A DNA stretch of 14,084 nt from Bacteroidota bacterium (lineage in GTDB: Bacteria; Bacteroidota; Bacteroidia; Flavobacteriales; Weeksellaceae), in assembly GCA_023411265.1 (NCBI GenBank), contig JAEYOX010000092.1:1-14084 (forward strand). Direction: 5' to 3'. The position numbers and the translations under genes are program-made. Below are positions 7,866 through 14,084 of this stretch, one piece after another. The notes under the pieces are model-generated. The model did not search any database. It was not told the origin of the DNA and saw nothing but the letters and a program-made list of their open reading frames with translations. Position 1 is the first letter of the stretch. Each line of letters begins with the position of its first letter.

Positions 7866-10403
7866 ATGAAGCTTAGATTCATCCCTATTATTATGTTTGT
7901 TGCCTCGGCACATTTTTACGGTCAGGTAACACCACAGGGAAATACTCAGGATAACAATCCTGTATATGCTGAAAACCAAACAGGTACATATAAACTAAAA
8001 GACATTGTGATTGATGGTGTCAAAAAATATACTCCTGCACAGATTCTCAGATTCACCGGGCTCAACAAAGGCGAAACTGTGGATATTCCGGGACAAAAGA
8101 TCAGCTCTGCTATCAGAAAACTATGGGAGCAGAACGCTTTTTCTGAAGTGGAAGTGTATGTGGAAAGCATAGAAGGTGATCATGTGGTCCTGAAATTTCA
8201 TCTTGAAGACCTCAAGGAACTGGGCGAAGTGAAATTCACAGGAAAAGGAATCGGAAAATCTAAAAACGAGAAACTGGCAAAGGATAACAACCTGAAACCC
8301 GGTGTGAAAATTACTCAGAATCTTGTTTCTACTCTTAAAATAAATGTGCCGAAAGAATATGTAAACAAAGGGTTTGCAGATGCCAAAATTAACATTCAGG
8401 ATAGAATAAATGCCAGCGATCCCAATCTGGTGGACTGGACTATTGAAGTAGAAAAAGGGAAAAGAATTAAAATTGACAGAATTGATTTCGAAGGAAATGA
8501 AACGATTTCTGATTCAAAGCTGAGGAAAAAAGCTTTCAAGAATACAAAACAGAAAAGATTCGGAATCGGAGGTATTTTTAAACCATCGAAATTTGTTCGT
8601 GAAAAGTACGAAGAAGATAAACAGAATCTGGTAAATTATTATAATTCCTTAGGATATCGGGATGCCAGAATTCTTTCAGATTCCGTTTGGAGAAATCAGA
8701 ACCGTAATTTTGAGATCAATGTAAAACTGAACGAAGGAAAAAAATATTACATTGGGGATATCACCTTTACCGGAAATACTGCATTTTCAACAGATTATCT
8801 GCAGCGGGTTCTAGGATATAAAACCGGAGATATTTATGATGCTGTAGGATTCAATAAAAAAGTGGGAGAAGATGGCGGAAAAGATGATGACAGCGACATT
8901 AAGTCTATCTACATGAACAACGGATATCTTTTTTCCAATGTTACTCCGGTGGAAAAATCCGTGAATGGAGATTCCATCAATCTTGAGATCAGAATAGCAG
9001 AAGGAGAAAAAGCCTCTTGGAACCGCGTAACTTGGAGCGGAAATACCACAACGCACGATCATGTTGTATTGCGTTCCCTCCGTACACGCCCGGGAAATTT
9101 ATTCGCAAAAGCGGACATCAGAAGAACTTATTTTGACTTGGCTTCGATGCAGTTTTTTGATCCGCAGGCTATTAAGTACGATATCCAACCAGATCAGCAG
9201 GATAATACAGTGGATGTTCACTGGTCTTTGGTAGAAAAAGGATCTTCGCAGGTTCAGCTTCAAGCAGGTTATGGCGGCGATACTTTTATCGGAACATTAG
9301 GATTGACCTTCAATAATTTTTCATTGAGAAATTTCTTGAAACTCAAAGGGTTCAGGCCGATACCGCAGGGTGACGGCCAAACGCTTTCGCTTCAGGCTCA
9401 GGCGGGATATTATTTCCAGAATTACGGAATTTCCTTTATGGAACCTTGGCTTTTCGGGACTAAACCTACCGCGTTTTCTGTAGGAATTAATCAGTCACTT
9501 GTTAATTATTCAGATCAGTTCGGGGCATCTCAGAAACTGAATATCTTTTCAGCCAATGTAGGGCTAAACCGACTCTTGAAATGGCCCGATGATTATTTCT
9601 CACTTTATACGGGACTTCAGTATCAGAGCTATAATTTCAATAATTATCCTTTCCAGTTTGGAGAAGTGACAGAATACAACGGAAATGCACAAAATTTCAA
9701 CATCAATGTAGGTTTGAGTAGAAACTCAGCAGGTTTAGATCCGATTTTCCCTACTCAGGGATCCAATGTGGAAGCATCCGTAAAATTTACACCCCCATAT
9801 TCTTTGTTCAGCAATAAAGATTATTCCACCATGACTCCTGTTCAGAAATACAAACTGATGGAGTTTTATAAAGTAAAACTGAAGGCAGATGCGTATAATG
9901 AAGTATTCGGCAAACTGGTGATGCGTACTACGGCAGAGATGGGCTTTATGGACGGATATAATAAAGAATTGGGAGCACCTCCTTTTGAAAGATTTTACGT
10001 AGGGGGAACAGGACTTTTCGGAGGAAGATTTGACGGAAGAGAACTCATTCCGCTGAGAGGATATGAAAATGCTACCACCAACGGAGGTACACGAACGGAT
10101 GTTACCCAATTGGGAGGAGGTACTATTTACAACCGTTTTTCGTTAGAATTAAGATACCCGATCTCTATGAACCAAACCGCAAAAGTATATGCACTCACTT
10201 TCTTGGAAGGAGGGAATGTCTGGAACAAATGGGGAGATTTCAACCCATTCCAGTTGAAAAGATCCGCCGGTGTAGGAATCAGAGTATATATGGGTGCGTT
10301 CGGTTTAATAGGGTTTGATTTTGCTTACGGTTTCGATAAACCATTATACAGTACTGAGCCTTCGGGTTGGAGAACTCATTTCCTGATGAACCAAACTTTG
10401 TAA
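7866..10403 (+). CDS. bamA: BamA, outer membrane protein assembly factor
   Basis: Omp85-family core of the BAM complex, which folds and inserts beta-barrel proteins into the outer membrane. The signal peptide is MKLRFIPIIMFVASAHFYGQ (residues 1-20). A run of POTRA domains fills about residues 40-460, with repeats of the pattern IxFxGN (for example IDRIDFEGNETISDSKL and IGDITFTGNTAFSTDYL). The 16-strand barrel starts near residue 465 with GYGGDTFIGTLGLTFNNFSLRN; FNNFSLRN is at 482-489 and FMEPWLFG follows. The lid-lock motif equivalent to VRGF is LRGY at 730-733. 845 residues is normal for Bacteroidota. An acidic, Gly-rich loop (GEDGGKDDDSD) lies in the last POTRA. The chain ends in NQTL rather than the usual aromatic residue. 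The gene lies between uppS and two ompH genes, encoding chaperones that deliver its clients. Confidence 0.97.
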   Translation: MKLRFIPIIMFVASAHFYGQVTPQGNTQDNNPVYAENQTGTYKLKDIVIDGVKKYTPAQILRFTGLNKGETVDIPGQKISSAIRKLWEQNAFSEVEVYVESIEGDHVVLKFHLEDLKELGEVKFTGKGIGKSKNEKLAKDNNLKPGVKITQNLVSTLKINVPKEYVNKGFADAKINIQDRINASDPNLVDWTIEVEKGKRIKIDRIDFEGNETISDSKLRKKAFKNTKQKRFGIGGIFKPSKFVREKYEEDKQNLVNYYNSLGYRDARILSDSVWRNQNRNFEINVKLNEGKKYYIGDITFTGNTAFSTDYLQRVLGYKTGDIYDAVGFNKKVGEDGGKDDDSDIKSIYMNNGYLFSNVTPVEKSVNGDSINLEIRIAEGEKASWNRVTWSGNTTTHDHVVLRSLRTRPGNLFAKADIRRTYFDLASMQFFDPQAIKYDIQPDQQDNTVDVHWSLVEKGSSQVQLQAGYGGDTFIGTLGLTFNNFSLRNFLKLKGFRPIPQGDGQTLSLQAQAGYYFQNYGISFMEPWLFGTKPTAFSVGINQSLVNYSDQFGASQKLNIFSANVGLNRLLKWPDDYFSLYTGLQYQSYNFNNYPFQFGEVTEYNGNAQNFNINVGLSRNSAGLDPIFPTQGSNVEASVKFTPPYSLFSNKDYSTMTPVQKYKLMEFYKVKLKADAYNEVFGKLVMRTTAEMGFMDGYNKELGAPPFERFYVGGTGLFGGRFDGRELIPLRGYENATTNGGTRTDVTQLGGGTIYNRFSLELRYPISMNQTAKVYALTFLEGGNVWNKWGDFNPFQLKRSAGVGIRVYMGAFGLIGFDFAYGFDKPLYSTEPSGWRTHFLMNQTL

Positions 10404-10411
10404 ATGTAACA

Positions 10412-10954
10412 ATGAAAAATTTTAAAATAGTTTTATTCTTTGCACTTCTTTTCAGTTTTACTTCTGCTGAAGCACAGAAAATAGGAGTGGTGGATACAGA
10501 TTATATCCTTAACAGACTGCCGCAATATAAGGAGGCCGAAAACCGCTTGAATGCGCAAATAGCAACCTGGCAGACGGAAATTCAGAATCTGCAGTCTGAA
10601 TATGAACAAAAAAAATCTGCCTTTGATAACGAAAGGGTGCTTTTGGTTGGCGAACAACTGAAGCAGCGAGAGAAGGAAGTTCTGGATCTCGATAAAAATA
10701 TCAAAACAACTTTGAGCCTGCGCTTTGGAACGAATGGTGAAATTGCCAAATTGAGAGCCAACCTTACCCAGCCTTTTCAGGATCAAATTTGGGATGCGAT
10801 AAAAACCATTTCCGAGAAGAACGGATTGGGCATAGTTCTTGATAAAAGCAACAATATTAGCGTAATTTTTCTTCAGAAAAGATTTGATTATACCGACAAG
10901 GTTCTGGATTTTCTTACAAAAGGCACAACGGGCAAAAGTTCATCAAAAAAATAG
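10412..10954 (+). CDS. OmpH/Skp-family periplasmic chaperone, copy 1
   Basis: A 180-residue exported protein of the OmpH/Skp family, whose members hold unfolded outer-membrane proteins in the periplasm for delivery to BamA. It has a signal peptide (MKNFKIVLFFALLFSFTSAEAQ), the family opening KIGVVDTDYILNRLPQYKEAE, a long coiled-coil section rich in Gln/Glu/Lys (about residues 40-120) and the closing strand region ISEKNGLGIVLDKSNNISVIF. The ATG at 10412 gives a clean signal peptide 8 bases after the bamA stop. An in-frame TTG at 10367 would overlap bamA and put a polar stretch before the signal peptide, so I reject it. The C-terminus is Lys/Ser-rich. Confidence 0.93.
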   Translation: MKNFKIVLFFALLFSFTSAEAQKIGVVDTDYILNRLPQYKEAENRLNAQIATWQTEIQNLQSEYEQKKSAFDNERVLLVGEQLKQREKEVLDLDKNIKTTLSLRFGTNGEIAKLRANLTQPFQDQIWDAIKTISEKNGLGIVLDKSNNISVIFLQKRFDYTDKVLDFLTKGTTGKSSSKK

Positions 10955-11013
10955 TTTAACTTTACGCCCATAAAACAATCAAACGAAAACAAATTAATTA
11001 TTTAACCTAAATT

Positions 11014-11508
11014 ATGAAAAAAATAAGTGTATTATTTGCTATGGTGATGATGCTGATGACAGCCGGCGTGGCAAATGCTCAAAAAATTGCAGCTTTGGAT
11101 TATGAGCAGATTCTTTCCTTAATGCCTGAAACAAAAAAAGTAACTACAGATCTTGATACTTTCAGCAAAACGAAAGAAGCTGAACTTAAAAAATTAGGCG
11201 ATACATTCCAAGCGGATATTCAAAAATATCAGGCAGAAGGGGCAAAGCTTACTGAAGCGCAAAGAACAGCAAAAGAAGCTGAACTTCAGAAAACACAAAC
11301 CAATTTACAGCAAATGGCGGCGACAGCTCAACAGGATCTTATGAAAAGAAGAGAAACACTTTTGAAGCCGGTCCTTGATAAGCTGAACGGAGCTATCGAA
11401 AAAGCTGCAAAAGCAAACGGGTGGGATTTCATTATTGATGCCAGTGCGCTAATTTATAGAGGCGGTACCGATGCTACTGCTGCAGTAAAAAAAGAATTGG
11501 GTATTTAA
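11014..11508 (+). CDS. OmpH/Skp-family periplasmic chaperone, copy 2
   Basis: A 164-residue paralogue of the preceding gene, 59 bases downstream. The signal peptide is MKKISVLFAMVMMLMTAGVANAQ. The mature start, KIAALDYEQILSLMPETKK, matches the first-strand motif of copy 1 (IGVVDTDYILNRLPQYKEA). An alanine- and glutamine-rich helical hairpin (about residues 45-115) follows, then NGWDFIIDASALIYRGG, the strand closing the trimer body in Skp. Sequence identity to copy 1 outside these motifs looks modest, so the duplication is probably old and the two may serve different clients. Skp is trimeric, so mixed trimers are conceivable but untested. No consensus promoter stands out in the 59-base gap. 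A strong terminator ends the operon downstream. Confidence 0.93.
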   Translation: MKKISVLFAMVMMLMTAGVANAQKIAALDYEQILSLMPETKKVTTDLDTFSKTKEAELKKLGDTFQADIQKYQAEGAKLTEAQRTAKEAELQKTQTNLQQMAATAQQDLMKRRETLLKPVLDKLNGAIEKAAKANGWDFIIDASALIYRGGTDATAAVKKELGI

Positions 11509-11527
11509 ATTTTTAAAAACTGAAAAT

Positions 11528-11556
11528 AAAGCCATCTCTGTTTAGGGGTGGTTTTT
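11528..11556 (+). terminator. Rho-independent terminator of the bamA-ompH operon
   Basis: AAAGCCATCTC (11528-11538), a six-base loop TGTTTA, and GGGGTGGT followed by T residues (11545-11556) form an 8-bp GC-containing stem with some G-T pairs, extended by A-T pairs into the T tract. It begins 19 bases after the second ompH stop. Its tail runs directly into the -7 element of the next gene. Confidence 0.75.
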
Positions 11557-11557
11557 C

Positions 11558-11565
11558 TATTTTTG
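11558..11565 (+). promoter_or_regulatory. Candidate -7 element for the thioesterase-rfbD unit
   Basis: TATTTTTG is an exact TAnnTTTG match inside the terminator's T-rich tail, but it ends only 4 bases before the ATG at 11570. A normal start point would fall at or next to the start codon, giving a leaderless mRNA. No TTG lies at -33. This may be a chance match in T-rich DNA. Confidence 0.4.
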
Positions 11566-11569
11566 CTTT

Positions 11570-12052
11570 ATGGAAAAAGAAATTTCAACAATAGTAAAAA
11601 TCCGGTTCAGTGATTGTGACCCCATTGGACATCTTAATAATGTTAAGTATTTGGAATATATGCTGAACGCGAGAGAAGATCATGTAGAGAATTTTTACGG
11701 ATTTACCTATGAAGAATATACCCGGCAAACGGGATGCACTTGGATTACCATACAAAACGAAATCGCTTATCTGAAAGAAGTTCGGTACAACGCCAAGGTT
11801 CAAATTACCAGTAAAACTGTCGATGTGGGAGATAGAATGTCAAAGATAGAAATTCTCATGAAAAGTGAAGACGGGAAAACAATTTACGCAATTCTTTGGA
11901 TCACTATTATCTATTTTAATTTGAAAACAAGAAAATCAGAAATTCAACCGGAAGCAATCAAGAGTAAATTTCGAGAGTATTGGGTTGAAATTGAACAGAA
12001 AGATTTCCAAAGCCGGGTTTCTTATTTCAGAAAGTACAACAAAGCAGCGTAA
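11570..12052 (+). CDS. Acyl-CoA thioesterase, hotdog fold (4HBT/YbgC-like)
   Basis: A 160-residue single hotdog domain of the 4-hydroxybenzoyl-CoA thioesterase family, which hydrolyses acyl-CoA thioesters. The N-terminal motif IRFSDCDPIGHLNNVKYLEYM contains the DxxGHxNN signature. D17 aligns with the catalytic aspartate of the 4HBT/YbgC group, and the central helix follows. The rest (FYGFTYEEYTRQTG, VQITSKTVDVGDRMSKIEILM, ILWITIIYFNLKTRK) fits the beta-sheet and dimer face. The substrate cannot be told from sequence. There is no signal peptide, so it is cytoplasmic. It is the first gene of a tight unit: rfbD starts 6 bases after its stop. If the nearby -7 element is used, the mRNA could be leaderless. 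Confidence 0.9.
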   Translation: MEKEISTIVKIRFSDCDPIGHLNNVKYLEYMLNAREDHVENFYGFTYEEYTRQTGCTWITIQNEIAYLKEVRYNAKVQITSKTVDVGDRMSKIEILMKSEDGKTIYAILWITIIYFNLKTRKSEIQPEAIKSKFREYWVEIEQKDFQSRVSYFRKYNKAA

Positions 12053-12058
12053 TTTAAC

Positions 12059-12928
12059 ATGAAACAAAGAATATTAATTACAGGCGGAAACGGTCAATTG
12101 GGAAATTGTCTGAAAAAAATTGCACCCGATTTTGAGTTGAATTATGAATTTTGTTTCATTGGTTCCTCCGATTTAGATATAACCGACAAAGACGCGGTTT
12201 ATGATTATTTTCAAGAGTATAAACCTCATTATTGCATCAACGCAGCCGCATATACTGCGGTAGATTTGGCTGAAACAGAAGAGGAAATCGCCTTTGCGGT
12301 CAATGCAGACGCTGTGGCCTTTCTATCGGAAATTTCGAAAAAATTTAATACAACCTTCATCCATATATCTACCGATTATGTTTTTGATGGGGAAACAGAA
12401 ATATCGTATTCAGAAGACAATTTTACACATCCTTCAGGAGTGTATGGTGCATCTAAACTGAAAGGAGAGAACCTTGCAATGGAGCTGAATCCCGAAAGTA
12501 TCATCGTTCGGACTTCCTGGCTTTATTCAGAGTTCAATAAAAATTTCGTAAAAACCATGCTGAATCTTTTCAGCCAGAAAGAAGAGATAGGTGTAGTTGC
12601 TGATCAGTTTGGGCAGCCTACTAATGCTAATGATCTTGCCGAAGCTTTGATGAAAATCGTTACTGAAAGAAATAAAACATCTGGAATTTTTCATTTTTCA
12701 AATTATCCGGAAACTACTTGGTATGAATTTGCTTCCAAAATCGCGGAATTTTCGAAAAGCGAAGTGAAAATAAACCCGATTTCGACAGAGCAGTTCCCCA
12801 CAGCTGCCAAAAGACCAAGAAGAAGCACCATGGATTTAAACAAAATTCAGGAAAAATATAATGTGGAACTCAGCCATTGGGAACACAGTCTTGAAGAATG
12901 TATTGATATCTTAACCCATATGAAATGA
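12059..12928 (+). CDS. rfbD: dTDP-4-dehydrorhamnose reductase
   Basis: Short-chain dehydrogenase (RmlD/RfbD) that performs the last step of dTDP-L-rhamnose synthesis, reducing dTDP-4-dehydro-L-rhamnose with NAD(P)H. Visible elements are the Rossmann nucleotide loop GGNGQLG (residues 9-15), SSDLDITD (36-43), INAAAYTAVDLAE (60-72), STDYVFDG (104-111) with T105, the catalytic YxxxK as Y129 and K133 in VYGASKLKGE, RTSWLYS (151-157), DQFGQPT and the C-terminal KRPRRSTMDLNKI. All catalytic residues are present and 289 residues is normal. The other rhamnose genes (rfbA, rfbB, rfbC) are not in the window, so this copy is separate from a complete rml cluster here. Its end overlaps the next gene by ATGA. 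Confidence 0.95.
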   Translation: MKQRILITGGNGQLGNCLKKIAPDFELNYEFCFIGSSDLDITDKDAVYDYFQEYKPHYCINAAAYTAVDLAETEEEIAFAVNADAVAFLSEISKKFNTTFIHISTDYVFDGETEISYSEDNFTHPSGVYGASKLKGENLAMELNPESIIVRTSWLYSEFNKNFVKTMLNLFSQKEEIGVVADQFGQPTNANDLAEALMKIVTERNKTSGIFHFSNYPETTWYEFASKIAEFSKSEVKINPISTEQFPTAAKRPRRSTMDLNKIQEKYNVELSHWEHSLEECIDILTHMK

Positions 12929-13599
12929 AAAATTTTCTAATTATAATTTTGATTGGTGTGATGAATTTTTCGTTGGCTCAGAATGTGGTTTTTACCAAAG
13001 TAGCGAAAGTTCATGATAATAAAGACAAGATATTATATAGAATTAATCGGCACCAACCTGAAGCTGATTTCCTGGGCGAAGTGGAAGTTCAGGGTTTTTC
13101 CGAAGATGATGCGGAAATATTTTCGCGCATATACGCTAAAGCGAAAGAAATAGGAGCCAATGCGTTTGCATATGTTCCTCTTCAGGCAATAGAAGGCGGC
13201 TTTGCTCCCTTCGATCCCTGGAATTATAAATTATCCTTATTCTATGTGCCCCCGACAATCTTCCCTGAGGAAAATAATATAGTGTACCTGTTTGCACCGT
13301 CCCATAAAAAGCAAAAGATGATCTTGAACGGAAAAAGAATCACATTGCAACCCAGAACTTTCACCAAACAAGTTTTGCAGCCCGGGAACACGTTGACAAT
13401 TTCTACAGGAAGACTTTTAGGGTCTTCTGTTAAGTTTACTTCCCAAGATACTCAGCCGGCACAATTTTTACAAATTCTGCCTTTCCGTGTCGGAGCAAAT
13501 ACATCACAAAACCCGGGTATCAATATCAAAACAGGCGATATTCAGCTTTTAGAAAAATCCTATGCTCACTTTTTAACGGTAATTTATAAGGAATTTTAA
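12925..13599 (+). CDS. Exported protein of unknown function
   Basis: I do not recognise this 224-residue protein. It has a clear signal peptide (MKNFLIIILIGVMNFSLAQ, cleavage near residue 19) without a lipobox, so it is likely periplasmic or surface-released. Residues 20-90 show a strand followed by FLGEVEVQGFS (49-59) and a helix ending in IYAKAKEIGANAFAYVP (69-85). The LGEV...A..xGANA arrangement recalls the alpha/beta fold of RcsF/YbjQ/DUF4156-type proteins. That similarity is inferred by eye only. The second half (about 115-224) is strand-rich, with LNGKRITLQPRTFTKQVLQPGNTLTIST. There are no cysteines. The start codon overlaps the rfbD stop (ATGA), implying translational coupling. No terminator is evident before the rRNA leader. 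Confidence 0.85.
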   Translation: MKNFLIIILIGVMNFSLAQNVVFTKVAKVHDNKDKILYRINRHQPEADFLGEVEVQGFSEDDAEIFSRIYAKAKEIGANAFAYVPLQAIEGGFAPFDPWNYKLSLFYVPPTIFPEENNIVYLFAPSHKKQKMILNGKRITLQPRTFTKQVLQPGNTLTISTGRLLGSSVKFTSQDTQPAQFLQILPFRVGANTSQNPGINIKTGDIQLLEKSYAHFLTVIYKEF

Positions 13600-13711
13600 T
13601 TTCTATTAGGATTTATCAACGGCAAACCAGATTTAAAAAGAGTCGGTCAAAAAATAATCGCGTTCATTCTCAAACATTTACTTAATTAGTGTAAAAATAA
13701 TGTGTCCATCA

Positions 13712-13742
13712 TTTGGAACAATAGAAAAAGTGCGTATCTTTG
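13712..13742 (+). promoter_or_regulatory. rRNA operon promoter P1
   Basis: TTTG at 13712-13715, a 19-base spacer and TATCTTTG at 13735-13742 match the Bacteroidota -33/-7 consensus in both boxes. It lies about 285 bases upstream of the 16S gene and about 140 bases upstream of P2. Confidence 0.75.
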
Positions 13743-13852
13743 CAATCCCAAAACGAGAGAATGTTTTTAGGGGAAGCGCAGGAGAGGCGATTGAGGATTA
13801 GGATGTATTTGATAGGGGTTAGAAAATTATTTTTAATTTATTTTCAAAAACA

Positions 13853-13884
13853 TTTGGTCAGTTCAAAAATAGTTTATACTTTTG
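13853..13884 (+). promoter_or_regulatory. rRNA operon promoter P2
   Basis: TTTG at 13853-13856, a 20-base spacer and TACTTTTG at 13877-13884 form a full consensus promoter. Transcription would start near 13890 and give a leader of roughly 135-140 bases. Like P1, it has CATTTGG at -33 and a C-A pair after the -7 box. The two form a tandem arrangement typical of strongly expressed rRNA operons. Confidence 0.8.
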
Positions 13885-13943
13885 CACTCGCAAATCGGGG
13901 TTAACGACAGAAAGAAAGTCCTGATGTAAGCGAAGAGAGAAGA

Positions 13944-13956
13944 GATCTTTGAAATA
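13944..13956 (+). promoter_or_regulatory. boxA-like antitermination element
   Basis: GATCTTTGAAATA resembles the bacterial rRNA boxA core (CTTTGA/CTTTAA), which binds NusB/NusE to prevent premature termination. It sits about 70 bases before the 16S 5' end, within the leader of both promoters. No separate boxB hairpin is obvious. Confidence 0.45.
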
Positions 13957-14027
13957 CAAATAACAACCAAGTAAGGAAAAAAAACCAAAGCGAAGTCAAA
14001 AACTTTGAGTCTAAGTCAAACAAACAT

Positions 14028-14084
<57 letters not shown>

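Larger units (their letters stand above)
13600..14027 (+). other. rRNA operon promoter and leader region (no protein gene)
   Basis: 428 bases without a supportable gene lie between the exported protein and 16S rRNA. The first ~110 bases show nothing clear, including no strong terminator. Two promoters follow, then a leader of about 135-140 bases after the second. In the leader, ATCGGG (13894-13899) can pair with CCTGAT (13920-13925) across a 20-base loop, and a boxA-like element lies near 13944. The rest is A-rich. I see no tRNA. Confidence 0.75.

Noticed and set aside
10367..10411. TTG at 10367 as the start of the first ompH gene
   Set aside because: It overlaps bamA and places a polar stretch ahead of a clear signal peptide starting at the 10412 ATG.
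13808..13835. Possible third rRNA promoter (TTTG at 13808, TATTTTTA at 13828)
   Set aside because: The -7 box lacks the final G and the 16-base spacing is short. The match is expected in AT-rich sequence.

Overview
The window looks like chromosomal DNA of a flavobacterium (Bacteroidota), most likely the Chryseobacterium/Weeksellaceae group. The evidence is low GC, no Shine-Dalgarno sequences, repeated matches to the Bacteroidota promoter pattern (-33 TTG / -7 TAnnTTTG), a cell-envelope gene order typical of flavobacteria, and the first ~57 bases of a 16S rRNA gene that read like Chryseobacterium 16S. The genus assignment is from memory of family sequences, not from a search.

Layout. (1) 1-2045, minus strand: the N-terminal ~680 codons of isoleucyl-tRNA synthetase, cut by the window edge just before the expected KMSKS loop. 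(2) 2046-2238: divergent promoter region between ileS and topA. (3) 2239-5968, plus strand: topA (DNA topoisomerase I), then a separately promoted arginase/formimidoylglutamase-fold protein that has lost most metal ligands. (4) 5969-6201: AT-rich spacer with a promoter. (5) 6202-11508: an envelope-biogenesis operon of a DUF6089-type outer-membrane-like protein, uppS, bamA and two tandem ompH/skp chaperone genes, closed by a rho-independent terminator at about 11528-11556. (6) 11570-13599: a compact three-gene unit of a hotdog-fold acyl-CoA thioesterase, rfbD/rmlD (dTDP-4-dehydrorhamnose reductase) and an unrecognised exported protein. (7) 13600-14084: a ribosomal RNA operon leader with two tandem consensus promoters and a boxA-like element, then the start of 16S rRNA.

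How the genes fit together. The central operon links cell-wall lipid carrier synthesis (UppS), outer-membrane protein insertion (BamA) and periplasmic chaperoning of its clients (two Skp/OmpH paralogues). RmlD in the next unit makes dTDP-L-rhamnose for surface polysaccharide. ileS, topA and the rRNA operon are growth-related core genes.

This is mainly a core-genome region. I see no mobile element, CRISPR array, toxin-antitoxin pair or defence system, and no clear undescribed multi-gene system. The points most worth a second look are the GIHH replacement of the HIGH motif in IleS, the ligand-depleted arginase-fold protein, the cysteine-free TopA with four C-terminal repeats, the possible leaderless start of the thioesterase, and the unknown exported protein coupled to rfbD.
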